Below are positions 51,519-61,316 of a stretch of DNA of 64,000 nt, piece after piece. The position numbers and the translations under genes are program-made. This stretch comes from an uncultured Collinsella sp. (GTDB lineage: Bacteria > Actinomycetota > Coriobacteriia > Coriobacteriales > Coriobacteriaceae). The stretch covers positions 1-64,000 of the forward strand of contig CABUNB010000003.1 in assembly GCA_902492755.1 (NCBI GenBank), in the 5' to 3' direction. The notes beneath the pieces are model-generated. The model was not told the DNA's origin, searched no databases, and saw only the letters and a list, made by a program, of their open reading frames with translations. Each line of letters starts with the position of its first letter. Positions within the stretch are counted from its first letter, which is position 1.

Positions 51519-52094
51519 TTATATTGACGTCGCCGTTGTCGTCGTTTCGTTCGTGTGGGTCGTTTCGGCGCCGTCGCCTTGTTCGCCGTCGTCCTTTTGA
51601 GCGTCGGCGATGGTGGAGGCTGCCGCAACGATACCACGCTGGGGCGCGACGCCCGTCTGGGTCTGAGCGCCCTCGACAATTTCTGTGCCTGCATGCGCGA
51701 GCTCAGGCGATTTAAACATCGCGTCCAAGTTGGCACCGCCACCGGCGTAGCCAAGCGCAGCGAGTGCGATGACGATCACTGCAACGACGACCGCGATCGG
51801 AACATAACGATGCCAACCAGCCGGATTGAGTCCGCTGCGACGAGCCGCCCCGCGGCTGATGTAACCGAGCGTGCCGTCGTGCTTGAGCTTTGAGCCCACC
51901 ACGCGCTTGCGGCCCCACAACGAGGACTCTGCCTGCATGGCCAAGCGGGCGCTTGCCGAAGGATAGCCGTATTTAGTGCGTTTGAACGAGCCATCAAACC
52001 CCGAGGCGCGTTTGCCCCACGTCACCGATGTTGTGCGTCGGTTGACCGGCGCGGCACTCCGCCTTCTGCGGCTCGGTTTTGAAGTCTCAGCCAT
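51519..52094 (-). CDS. Hypothetical single-span membrane protein
   Basis: 191 residues, not recognised. The ATG at 52094 has GAGGGC close upstream. Residues 1-95 are very basic (many Arg, Lys) and predicted cytoplasmic; one membrane segment at 98-117; residues 118-191 are outside, Ala/Thr-rich and end in a run of Thr. The layout resembles anchored proteins that bind nucleic acid or acidic polymers through a basic tail, but no domain supports that. Convergent with the nitroreductase gene. Confidence 0.65.
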   Translation of the reverse strand: MAETSKPSRRRRSAAPVNRRTTSVTWGKRASGFDGSFKRTKYGYPSASARLAMQAESSLWGRKRVVGSKLKHDGTLGYISRGAARRSGLNPAGWHRYVPIAVVVAVIVIALAALGYAGGGANLDAMFKSPELAHAGTEIVEGAQTQTGVAPQRGIVAAASTIADAQKDDGEQGDGAETTHTNETTTTATSI

Positions 52095-52178
52095 ATGCCC
52101 TCGCACGCCGTAACCGAATCGAAACAATAACGCTTTGGACTGTAGCACACGCGTCGCGCGCGGTCACGGGCGCCTCGC

Positions 52179-53396
52179 TCAACGGTCATCGTCCTTCAGT
52201 AAGCGCCACAGCGTTGTTCGGCTTATGCCCAGCACCTCCGCCGCACGGGTTCGGTTGCCGTGGAGATGGTCTACAACCAGATGCGCGATATCTCGCTCGG
52301 TATCGATCAACGGTCGCAGGATATACAGGTCGCTTTCGAGTGTCGGGGCGCCAAAGGTTGCGGTCTTAATCACGTCCTCTTGGGCGAGCACTTCCTCCGC
52401 CACAGCGCGATCCACCGTGCCCGCCCCCACCAATATATACAGTCGTTCCGAGACCTCGCGGAGCTGCAGATAATTGCGCGGCCAGCGGTAAGCATCGAGC
52501 GCCTTCGTCGCCGCGGCAGACAGCGTGGGCGCTGCCGTCCCAAATGCATCAGCGAGATATTCCAAATACCGCGCAACCTTCGTCGACGCGGCTCCCTGCT
52601 CGGCGATTGCCGGTGCCACGCCCACCGCACAGGCGAAGCGCTCGGTCACAAAGGCGGCTTGATCACTTTCGCTGCCACCCGGCATGTCATTCGCCGTCAG
52701 CACCACATGACAGCGCGTCGCCAACGCGGTGTCGGCCATCGTGGAAACGAGCTCGCGGAGGCGCTGGGGGCCAACCGCATTCCAGCCCGCAATGCAAAGT
52801 GTCAGCCCCGTTTGGAACAGCGGCGATTCGGCGCTTTTGAGCATGTGGCGCCAGCCGCGATCGGTGAGCTCATCGAGCGCAACGGCAACAAAGGGTTGAT
52901 CGGCAAAAGGACCGTCCAGATAGAGGCGCTTGGCGATCTCGACCTGACCCGCGCCCAGCTCGCCCTCGAGCATAAGGGGCACACCGCGCGCGTAGCTCTC
53001 GGCGACCGGCGCAGCCACCGAGGCCGCCCCCTCAACGATGCCGTACGCGCTCGATTCGTAGCGAGCCTCAACTTCGTCGGCGTTGAGCCACTCGATGCCC
53101 GCATGTGCCGCGGCGCCGCGCACCTCGCGGACCACGACGACCCAAAGGCCCCCGCCCTCTTTGTCGGTGGGGCGAACGGTCAGGCTCAGGCGCGTACCCG
53201 CACGTCCCATAACCAGGCGCGCGCCGTCTCCTATACGGTCGAGGCGCTCAGCGACAAAAGCCGCCACACCCCGCTCAAGCGCCGCGTCATTCATGGTCGA
53301 AATCGCGACGTCCCCACGCGCATCGATTGCCAATGCCGAGGCCCCGGCAGCAGCCAGGGCCTCGGTCAAGATGTTCAGCTTGGCATCGCTATTCAT
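52179..53396 (-). CDS. NtrC/PrpR-like regulator with degenerate AAA domain and Fis-type HTH
   Basis: 405-residue transcription regulator. The C-terminal 25 residues, NRTRAAEVLGISRTTLWRLL, form a Fis-type helix-turn-helix. The middle (about 130-345) aligns to the AAA domain of sigma-54 activators, but the Walker A position reads GELGAGQVEIAK with Gln for Lys, and the GAFTGA loop that contacts sigma-54 is absent. It is therefore unlikely to hydrolyse ATP or open sigma-54 promoters. N-terminal 120 residues look like a sensory domain without a clear family. ATG at 53396 after AGGGGC. It lies downstream of the YeiH gene on the same strand, separated by 266 bp with hairpins. Confidence 0.7.
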   Translation of the reverse strand: MNSDAKLNILTEALAAAGASALAIDARGDVAISTMNDAALERGVAAFVAERLDRIGDGARLVMGRAGTRLSLTVRPTDKEGGGLWVVVVREVRGAAAHAGIEWLNADEVEARYESSAYGIVEGAASVAAPVAESYARGVPLMLEGELGAGQVEIAKRLYLDGPFADQPFVAVALDELTDRGWRHMLKSAESPLFQTGLTLCIAGWNAVGPQRLRELVSTMADTALATRCHVVLTANDMPGGSESDQAAFVTERFACAVGVAPAIAEQGAASTKVARYLEYLADAFGTAAPTLSAAATKALDAYRWPRNYLQLREVSERLYILVGAGTVDRAVAEEVLAQEDVIKTATFGAPTLESDLYILRPLIDTERDIAHLVVDHLHGNRTRAAEVLGISRTTLWRLLKDDDR

Positions 53397-53521
53397 GATT
53401 TGCCCCTGTCCGCGGCGACATGCAGCCGCCGACGGTCGCACGACCGAGTGTTTCAAAATTGAACGATATTGCTCACCAAACACTATAGGGCAGAAAGCGC
53501 CGTCCTGCGAGTATAGGTGTT

Positions 53522-53610
53522 GCCCCGCATCGCCATCCTGGCGGGGCGATAAGAGCTCTTCGGGACTTATAAACCTGCGGACAAGCCATACCCGCAAGAG
53601 CTCCTATCGC
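53522..53610. repeat. Adjacent inverted repeats between YeiH and regulator genes
   Basis: GCCCCGC (53522-53528) pairs with GCGGGGC (53541-53547), and 53546-53564 pairs imperfectly with 53591-53610 around AAGAGCTC. The two stems overlap at 53546-53547, so they could be alternative structures in a transcript running from the YeiH gene into the regulator gene. Confidence 0.55.
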
Positions 53611-53662
53611 TCCACCGCAAGCTTGCGCCCACCAGCAACCAGCACGCAAATAAGCTACTCCT

Positions 53663-54697
53663 CTACCAGATTCCCAGCACGTGCTGCATTCCCAAACTCA
53701 TGCACGCAATGCCAATCCAGCAGCAAAAGCCCAGCGCGATGGGCTTGCCGCCCTTTTTGACCAGCTCGACGATATCGGTATTAAAGCCAATAGCCGCCAT
53801 GGCCATCACAATAAAGAACTTCGACAGCTCCTTGATGGGCGCCGTGATGGACACGGGAAGCTGAAACACCGTGGTGATCACGCTCGCCAGCACAAAGAAC
53901 AGCACAAACATGGGAAACGCGCGTTTAAGCGAGAACGTGCTTTTGGCGTCGCCGCCGGCCTTGCGCGCCAGATGCATCTGCCAGCACGCAAGGACCAACG
54001 TGATGGGAATAATGGCCAGTGTCCTGGTGAGCTTGACCACCGTGGCGCTCTCGAGCACATTGGCGCCGGGATGCATGCTGTCCCAAGCGCTCGCCGCAGC
54101 CGTTACCGACGAGGTGTCGTTGATGGCGGTGCCGGCAAACAGGCCAAAGCCCTCGTTGGTCAGCCCGAGCATGCCGCCGAGCGTCGGAAACACGAGCGCC
54201 GCGATAACGTTAAACAGGAAGATGACCGAAATGGCCTGGGCAATCTCGCGATCGTCGGCATCGATGACGGGCGCGGTCGCAGCGATGGCCGAACCGCCGC
54301 AAATCGACGAACCCACACCTACAAGCGTCGCGATCTTGCCCGGCACGTTCATAACGCGGCAGAGCACAAAGGCGATGACAAGCGAGGTCGAGATCGTCGC
54401 CACGATAATCGGCAGCGACTGGGCGCCCTTGGACAGAATCTGGGAGAGGTTCATGCCAAAGCCAAGCAGGATAACCGCGTACTGCAAGACTTTTTTGGAC
54501 GTATAGGTGACGCCGGCGGCGAGCTGTTCGCGACGATTCTTGGGAAAGACGAGCGCCAGGACCATGCCAAAGAGGATGGCGAATACCGGACCGCCGACCA
54601 CCTCAACCTGTTTGCCGAGCAACGTCGCGGGAATGGCGATGATCAGGCAGAACAAGACGCCTTTCCAGCGCTCGCGTACGATATTTGCCAGTTGCAT
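53663..54697 (-). CDS. YeiH/UPF0324 family putative exporter
   Basis: 344-residue membrane protein with about 10 membrane segments. ATG at 54697 after AAGGAATCCC. The family motifs VGVGSSICGGSAIAATAPVI and a second half with FAGTAINDTSSVTAAAS are clear. Members are described as putative sulfate or sulfur-compound exporters (YeiH, CuyZ-related), but function is assigned mainly by gene context. Divergent from a GntR regulator at 54861, which probably controls it. Confidence 0.9.
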   Translation of the reverse strand: MQLANIVRERWKGVLFCLIIAIPATLLGKQVEVVGGPVFAILFGMVLALVFPKNRREQLAAGVTYTSKKVLQYAVILLGFGMNLSQILSKGAQSLPIIVATISTSLVIAFVLCRVMNVPGKIATLVGVGSSICGGSAIAATAPVIDADDREIAQAISVIFLFNVIAALVFPTLGGMLGLTNEGFGLFAGTAINDTSSVTAAASAWDSMHPGANVLESATVVKLTRTLAIIPITLVLACWQMHLARKAGGDAKSTFSLKRAFPMFVLFFVLASVITTVFQLPVSITAPIKELSKFFIVMAMAAIGFNTDIVELVKKGGKPIALGFCCWIGIACMSLGMQHVLGIW

Positions 54698-54860
54698 ATG
54701 GGATTCCTTCTTTCTATTTCACGTTTGCGACGGCTTATGATACGGCAACATTGAGCGCAGCCTTGCGCAAACACAGACTAAGATGCCGCAATAGTTCTCA
54801 GGCAACAGCCGAATTACCCACCGCGGAGAGCTGATTCGCGGCATAATTAACAACTGACAT

Positions 54861-55592
54861 ATGAGTTTGATAGAACAGTTGCGAGGCGCTATGGAAGAAT
54901 CGATGCACGTCGGCGAGCAGGAAACGAGCCTACAGGACCAGTCCTACCACACCATTCGACGCAAAATCGTCTACCTGGACTACAAGCCGGGCGAAAAGCT
55001 GGGCGTCAAGCAACTTTGCGACGACCTGGATATGGGGCGCACCCCTGTGCGCGAGGCTTTGGTTCGCTTGGCGCAGGAAGGCCTGGTGCGCACCGTGCCC
55101 CAGAGCGGCACCTACGTCTCACCCATCAACCTCACCCTTGCCGAGAGTGCCTGCTACATCCGCGAGCATCTGGAAAAGCAGGTGATTGTGGAGTGCTGTG
55201 CGCGCGCCACGTCGGCCGGCATCGAGCAGCTCGACCGCGCCATCGCGCTGCAGGAAAAGGCCATGGCCGAAGAGGATCGCATCGGCTTCTTTTTGAGCGA
55301 CAACCTCATGCATCACATGATTTTTAGCATCGCATGTCGCAGCACCGTGTGGTCGTGGCTCGAAGAGACCAATGCCGACCTGGAGCGCTTCCGCTGGCTG
55401 CGCGCCGCCACGCAGGTTCTCGACAATCAGGACATCGTGAACGAGCACAAGCAGATTCGCCGCGCTATCGCCGGTCGCGACCCCATCGAAGCGAGCTTTT
55501 TGGTTAGCAAGCACCTGCATATGATGTTCCGCAACCAGACCGAGGTTCTGGACCAGTTCCCCGAGTACTTCGAGACCAGCAAGCTCCGCTAA
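54861..55592 (+). CDS. GntR family (FadR/FCD subfamily) transcriptional regulator
   Basis: 243 residues from the first ATG. N-terminal winged helix about 28-92 (KLGVKQLCDDLDMGRTPVREALVRLAQEGLV) and a C-terminal helical FCD domain with DNLMHHMIFSIA and EHKQIRRAIAGRD that would hold a metal and ligand. The start is uncertain: 54861 lacks a ribosome binding site, while ATG at 54891 (after GCGAGG) or 54903 are alternatives that leave the DNA-binding domain intact. Divergent from the YeiH gene, its probable target; the ligand is probably an organic acid as for most FCD members. Confidence 0.85.
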   Translation: MSLIEQLRGAMEESMHVGEQETSLQDQSYHTIRRKIVYLDYKPGEKLGVKQLCDDLDMGRTPVREALVRLAQEGLVRTVPQSGTYVSPINLTLAESACYIREHLEKQVIVECCARATSAGIEQLDRAIALQEKAMAEEDRIGFFLSDNLMHHMIFSIACRSTVWSWLEETNADLERFRWLRAATQVLDNQDIVNEHKQIRRAIAGRDPIEASFLVSKHLHMMFRNQTEVLDQFPEYFETSKLR

Positions 55593-55627
55593 CCTGCCAA
55601 AAAGGGACAGGTTCATTTTGGCAGGTT
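55591..55627. repeat. GGGACAG-loop inverted repeat, stem family 2
   Basis: Arms AACCTGCCAAAA (55591-55602) and TTTTGGCAGGTT (55616-55627) with AGGGACAGGTTCA between, followed by TTATCTGG. It starts in the stop region of the GntR gene. Copies at 58009-58051 (inverted) and 61118-61148 (decayed). Confidence 0.85.
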
Positions 55628-55647
55628 TTATCTGGTCAAATGCAAAA

Positions 55648-55683
55648 AAGGCCCGGCTCCGTCTTGATGCGGAGCCGGGCCTT
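55648..55683. terminator. Bidirectional terminator, mainly of glmS
   Basis: Perfect 13-bp arms AAGGCCCGGCTCC (55648-55660) and GGAGCCGGGCCTT (55671-55683), with a run of A on the left that is a T-run for the minus strand. Confidence 0.85.
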
Positions 55684-55708
55684 AGTCGCTAGGACGGCGG
55701 AATATTAG

Positions 55709-57556
<1,848 letters not shown>

Positions 57557-57630
57557 AGGATAAATCCCTTCGTTCGCGTGACTGCAAGACGTCCACGCAC
57601 AGGGGGCGCTGAGACGTACGACGTTCGAGT

Positions 57631-57690
57631 ATTGTACTCACGCAAACGCAAGCTGATATACCAGAAGTGGTATCTCAACTTAGATACCAC
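57631..57690 (-). promoter_or_regulatory. Candidate promoter and operator of glmS
   Basis: Minus-strand -10 TACAAT (57636-57631). Just upstream are three half-sites in alternating orientation: ATACCA (57658-57663), TGGTAT (57668-57673) and ATACCA within AGATACCAC (57682-57690); TGGTATCT and AGATACCA form a perfect dyad. TGGTAT-type half-sites occur in NagR/DasR (GntR) operators that respond to aminosugar phosphates, so such control is possible but unproven. Confidence 0.5.
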
Positions 57691-57711
57691 CCGATGCACA
57701 CACGTCCAGCT

Positions 57712-57760
57712 GGTCCAAACCACCACAATGGGGACAGGCACCTTTGTGGTGGTTTGGACC
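57712..57760. repeat. GGGACAG-loop inverted repeat, stem family 1
   Basis: 20-bp arms 57712-57731 and 57741-57760 (one mismatch), beginning GGTCCAAACCACCACAA, loop GGACAGGCA. First of five palindromic elements in the 558-bp gap 57557-58114 between the divergent glmS and lacI-type genes. Confidence 0.85.
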
Positions 57761-57788
57761 GGGGCGGCGCTCTGTCCCGGCGAAAGAC

Positions 57789-57925
57789 CTCGATCTGTAA
57801 CATTTGGGACTCCGGAAGCCGGCTTAGCGTTACAGATCGAGACATTGCGGTTCGGCCCCCGCACTATGTCTCGATCTGTAACAGGTAGAGCCGGTTTTGC
57901 CGTCCAGGTGTTACAGATCGAGACA
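57789..57925. repeat. Two tandem inverted repeats with CTCGATCTGTAAC arms
   Basis: CTCGATCTGTAAC occurs at 57789-57801 and 57870-57882, its reverse complement GTTACAGATCGAG at 57829-57841 and 57910-57922. Each pair encloses 27 nt. The second pair extends to 16 bp (TGTCTCGATCTGTAAC). Because orientation alternates, the middle two arms can pair as well, giving two alternative folds. Confidence 0.85.
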
Positions 57926-57946
57926 ATTGAAGGCCCAGGCAGCTCA

Positions 57947-57982
57947 AACCACCACAAAGGTGCCTGTCCCCTTCGTGGTGGT
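57947..57982. repeat. GGGACAG-loop inverted repeat, stem family 1, inverted orientation
   Basis: Arms AACCACCACAAAGG (57947-57960) and CCTTCGTGGTGGT (57970-57982); the loop TGCCTGTCC is the reverse complement of the loop at 57732-57740. Confidence 0.8.
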
Positions 57983-58008
57983 CGCGCTGGCAACGGCGTT
58001 TCCCCAGA

Positions 58009-58051
58009 TAAAACCTGCCAAAATAAACCTGTCCCTAATTGGCAGGTTTTG
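58009..58051. repeat. GGGACAG-loop inverted repeat, stem family 2, inverted orientation
   Basis: Arms AAACCTGCCA (58011-58020) and TGGCAGGTTT (58040-58049) with AACCTGTCCCTAAT between. The flank TTTCCCCAGATAAAAC on the left is the reverse complement of the right flank of the copy at 61118, so the repeat unit extends past the stem. Confidence 0.8.
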
Positions 58052-58114
58052 ACACCCTGGGGGCGGGCGATGCTACAATCTGGCTTGTACTTGAAACGCA
58101 TCAAAGGGGCCGCT

Positions 58115-59227
58115 ATGGCAAAGGTAAAAATCAGCGACGTCGCGCGCGAGGCCGGGGTTTCGTTGGGCACGGTTTCCAACGCGCTCAACCATCCCGAAAA
58201 GCTGCGCCCCGAGACCCTCAAGCTCATCAACGAGACCATCAATCGCTTGGGCTACCTGCCCAACCAAAGCGCTCGTCAGCTGGCCGGCGGCACCACCAAG
58301 TCCTTTGGCCTGGTCCTCCCCCGTCTCGATCACGGCTTTTCGCTCCAGATTGCCAGCGGTGCCCACAACGAGGCACGCAAGCACGGCTATGACTTGCTCA
58401 TCGCCAACGCCGATAACGACGGCATTCTCCAGGACCATTACCTGCGCTACTTTATGGGCACGCAGATGTCCGGCGTCATGGTTCAGCCCATGGCGTCCCC
58501 CGACTGGCACCCCGCTATGACCAAGATGCCCGTGCCGATTGTCCATCTGGACATCCACTGTTCCGAACCCGGTTATTACGTGGCCGCCGACAACGAGGCA
58601 CAGGGGCGCATTATCGCCGAACTCGCCATCGCCCGCGGCGCGCACCATATCACCGTTGTGGGCAGAGCAGCATTTATGCAGCTCACCCTGCGCGTGCTTG
58701 GCATTCACAAGGCCCTTGCCCTGCACCCCGATATCAAGATCGAAGTCATCGACGCCGGCGAATGGAATACCGCTGCCGACGGCTACGGCATCGGTGCCCA
58801 AATCGCCGAGCGCCCCGCGGACGAGCGCCCCGATTTTGTCATCGGCCTGACCGACGTACTGGCGTCGGGCGTTATCTCGGCGTTAATCGACAAGGGCATC
58901 TCCGTCCCCGAGCAGGTCCGCGTGGCAGGCTGCGACGGCAATCCGCTCGCCTGGAGCGGGTCGGTCCCACTGACCACAGTAGCGCCCCCGGGCTACGAGA
59001 TTGGCCGCAAGGGCGTTCAATTGCTCATGGAGCAAATCGAGAACAAGGTCCCGACAAAGACCAAGCACGTCCACATCGGCTCTGCCGCGCGCACCGTCAC
59101 CGCGGTCACGGCCATCGAGGACATCAACCGCCAAGAACTCGTGCGGCCGTTCCTGCTGGAACGCGCCAGCACCCAGGCAAGCAGCCAGACCGACGCCACG
59201 GCCATCAACCTCGGTGCGTATCTATAG
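58115..59227 (+). CDS. LacI family transcriptional regulator
   Basis: 370-residue sugar-type repressor. The ATG at 58115 follows AAAGGGGCC. The helix-turn-helix is at 5-26 (ISDVAREAGVSLGTVSNALN) with hinge NQSARQLAGG, and a periplasmic-binding-protein-like effector domain follows (about 62-330). The last 30 residues are a Ser/Thr/Gln tail. Divergent from glmS and followed by a strong terminator, so it is transcribed alone; target and effector cannot be read, and no sugar operon is adjacent. Confidence 0.9.
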   Translation: MAKVKISDVAREAGVSLGTVSNALNHPEKLRPETLKLINETINRLGYLPNQSARQLAGGTTKSFGLVLPRLDHGFSLQIASGAHNEARKHGYDLLIANADNDGILQDHYLRYFMGTQMSGVMVQPMASPDWHPAMTKMPVPIVHLDIHCSEPGYYVAADNEAQGRIIAELAIARGAHHITVVGRAAFMQLTLRVLGIHKALALHPDIKIEVIDAGEWNTAADGYGIGAQIAERPADERPDFVIGLTDVLASGVISALIDKGISVPEQVRVAGCDGNPLAWSGSVPLTTVAPPGYEIGRKGVQLLMEQIENKVPTKTKHVHIGSAARTVTAVTAIEDINRQELVRPFLLERASTQASSQTDATAINLGAYL

Positions 59228-59254
59228 CACGCCCGCGAGCATGCTAAGTCGCCG

Positions 59255-59304
59255 CTCAAGCAAAAGGGGCCCGACCATTGCCGGGCCCCTTTTGCTTGAG
59301 CGCA
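59255..59304. terminator. Terminator of the LacI gene (21-bp perfect hairpin)
   Basis: Arms 59255-59275 and 59284-59304 are perfect 21-mers around CGCTCAAGCAAAAGGGGCCC, with CCTTTT giving a T-run inside the right arm; the left arm serves the convergent HAD gene. Confidence 0.85.
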
Positions 59305-59340
59305 AACGTGGGCAATCGCTCGTTTCAACACCGCAATTGT

Positions 59341-59991
59341 CTAGCGCACGGCCTTGACTGCCGCCGCCAGGTCGAACAACGTATCGAGCACCGCCTCGCA
59401 GCCATCCACCACGTCCTGCGGAAGCGGCACGATATCGGGGACAGCAAAGACGTGGCAGCCAGCCGTAATGCCCGAGACGCAGCCGTTGCGCGAATCCTCG
59501 ACCACGGCGCATTCCTCGGGGGCAAAGCCCGCGCGCTCGCAGGCGAGCAGGTACATCTCGGGGTCGGGTTTGCCGTGCACGACGTCCTCGCCGCAGGTCA
59601 CCGTTTCAAACTTGTCAAAGAGACCGACCATCTTAAGGTTGCGCTCGGCCGTAACGTGGCGCGACGACGTCGCAAGACCCACGTGATAGCCCGCGGCCAG
59701 CAGCTCATCCAGGCACTCGGCGACGCCGGCCTTAAGCTCCAGATCGGTCTTGACCATCTCGTCACGAATTTCCTTGTGGCGGACATAGATCGCCTCGGCG
59801 GTTTCGCTGCTGCCATAATGCTCCTCAAGGATGCCCATGACATCGGGCAGCGTGCGACCGATAAACTGATGGATCAGTGCTTCATCAATCGCGATCCCCA
59901 GCTCGGCAGCGCCCACCTTCCACGCCTTGACGCCCAAACGCTCGGTATCGACCAGCGTTCCGTCCATGTCAAAAATAACAGCCTTGATCAT
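59341..59991 (-). CDS. HAD family phosphatase, beta-phosphoglucomutase-like
   Basis: 216-residue HAD subfamily IA enzyme. The ATG at 59991 has GGGGGACC upstream. Motif I is FDMDGTLVDTE with Asp8 and Asp10; motif II ATSSRH; motif III HGKPDPEMYLLACERAG and motif IV VVEDSRNGCVSGITAG. The cap between motif I and II (about 15-85) is of the helical type. Such enzymes hydrolyse or isomerise sugar phosphates; the Glu/Thr details do not settle mutase versus phosphatase. Confidence 0.88.
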   Translation of the reverse strand: MIKAVIFDMDGTLVDTERLGVKAWKVGAAELGIAIDEALIHQFIGRTLPDVMGILEEHYGSSETAEAIYVRHKEIRDEMVKTDLELKAGVAECLDELLAAGYHVGLATSSRHVTAERNLKMVGLFDKFETVTCGEDVVHGKPDPEMYLLACERAGFAPEECAVVEDSRNGCVSGITAGCHVFAVPDIVPLPQDVVDGCEAVLDTLFDLAAAVKAVR

Positions 59992-60164
59992 ATCGGTCCC
60001 CCATCGACTCTCGCTGTCGCATTGCCGCAACTCTACCGCATTTGGCAACTTGTATATAACGTATATACCATATTGCACTTTCGTTACATAGATAGAAGTC
60101 TTATGGCAAGTAACGCATTAGGATTATAGTTTTCGACCGAGTACTCAACGATAAGGATCGTTTC

Positions 60165-61043
60165 ATGATTTTAGACACCACGGCACCCGCAGAGGAGCTT
60201 CAAGACAAGCTATCGGCGCTCGAACAGCTGCTTTTGGCATACGGGCGCGTGGCTATCGGGTTTTCCGGCGGCGTTGACAGCAGCTTTTTGGCCGCCGTAT
60301 GCGCCCGCATCATGCCTACCAATACCCTCCTCGTTCATCTCACAACGCCGCTCATCGGCACACCCGAGCAGGCTTCGTTTGAACGGTCCGTTGACGGGCA
60401 AACCAATGAGGGACCGCATTTTAAGCTCCCCGTGCTCAATCTTTCGGTCGATCAGCTGCAGCTCCCCCAAGTAGCCTGCAACGATGCCGACCGCTGCTAC
60501 CACTGCAAGCGCGCCGGCTTCACCGCGATCGTCAACCACGCCAAGTCGCTGGGCTTTCCCACCGTCATCGACGGCAGCAACGCAAGCGATCGCGACGACT
60601 ACCGCCCCGGCATGCGCGCGGCAGAAGGGCTTGACGTGCGCTCGCCGCTTATGGAGGTCGGTTTTACCAAGGACGAGGAGCGCGAACTGCTGCGCGCATG
60701 GGGCTACCCTGTCTGGAACCTGCCGGCGGGAGCCTGCTTGGCCACGCGCATCCCCACGGGCGAGGAGCTTACGCGCGAGAAGGTCGATTTAATCCGCGCC
60801 TGCGAGGATTACCTGCACGATCTTGATCTGGCACAGGTACGCGCGCGCTTGATCGGCGGCTGCATGCATATCGAGGCCGCACCCGCAGATGTCGCCAAGA
60901 TTGCTGCCCTCGGTGGCAACGCCGTCGATGCCGAGGGCAAAACCCCGCTGCCCGCCGTTATCGAGTCCGCGCTGCGCGAGCTGGGCTGCGGCCATATCTC
61001 CCCCGAGGTCACCCCCTACATTCACGGCAACATGAACCTGTAG
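60165..61043 (+). CDS. larE: LarE-type ATP-dependent sacrificial sulfur transferase
   Basis: 292-residue PP-loop enzyme. SGGVDSS (about 35-41) binds ATP, and Cys191 in ACLATR aligns with the cysteine that LarE consumes as sulfur donor when making the nickel-pincer cofactor of lactate racemase; RCYHCKR (110-116) gives two more Cys. LarB and LarC, needed for the same pathway, are not in the window, and neither is a LarA-type racemase, so it may act with genes elsewhere or belong to a related sulfur-transfer pathway. Start at 60165 after AAGGATCG. Confidence 0.87.
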   Translation: MILDTTAPAEELQDKLSALEQLLLAYGRVAIGFSGGVDSSFLAAVCARIMPTNTLLVHLTTPLIGTPEQASFERSVDGQTNEGPHFKLPVLNLSVDQLQLPQVACNDADRCYHCKRAGFTAIVNHAKSLGFPTVIDGSNASDRDDYRPGMRAAEGLDVRSPLMEVGFTKDEERELLRAWGYPVWNLPAGACLATRIPTGEELTREKVDLIRACEDYLHDLDLAQVRARLIGGCMHIEAAPADVAKIAALGGNAVDAEGKTPLPAVIESALRELGCGHISPEVTPYIHGNMNL

Positions 61044-61070
61044 GTTGCGCCGTTTTACAAACGGCGCAAC
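61044..61070. repeat. 12-bp perfect hairpin after larE
   Basis: Arms GTTGCGCCGTTT (61044-61055) and AAACGGCGCAAC (61059-61070), 3-nt loop, no T-run. Near copy of 42-69. Confidence 0.65.
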
Positions 61071-61117
61071 TGCTCGGCGCTGCGCATGCTCAACCTGAAC
61101 ACATAAATTGCCACCTT

Positions 61118-61148
61118 CCAAAAAGGGACAGGTTTATTTTGGCGGGTT
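61118..61148. repeat. Decayed GGGACAG-loop repeat, stem family 2
   Basis: Right arm TTTTGGCGGGTTTT and loop AGGGACAGGTTTA are kept; the left arm (CACCTTCCAAAA) has drifted. Flank ATCTGGGGAAACG matches the reverse complement beside 58009. Confidence 0.65.
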
Positions 61149-61316
61149 TTATCTGGGGAAACGACGAATAGCCCCACATTCACAACCGCCGCAGCTCCAT
61201 ATGAGGCAAATGAACCGGCGGCATTTGTCCCAAATCTTGAGTATTTGTTCGGCGGAGCCACCTCAGCCGGCTCCTGCTAGACTGGTAGATTCCGAACCGT
61301 CCATCCAGGAGCCTCA

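Noticed and set aside
51519..52094. Histone-like or nucleoid-binding protein because of the basic N-terminus.
   Set aside because: No SPKK/PAKK-type repeats or known fold, and a clear membrane segment follows. Left as hypothetical.
57557..57640. glmS ribozyme or other riboswitch in the glmS leader.
   Set aside because: The leader is short, and I could not find the conserved ribozyme core or nested pseudoknot pairing.
57700..58055. Possible CRISPR array, because short repeats recur at intervals.
   Set aside because: Repeats belong to three unrelated palindrome families, alternate in orientation and have no constant spacer length; no cas genes are present.
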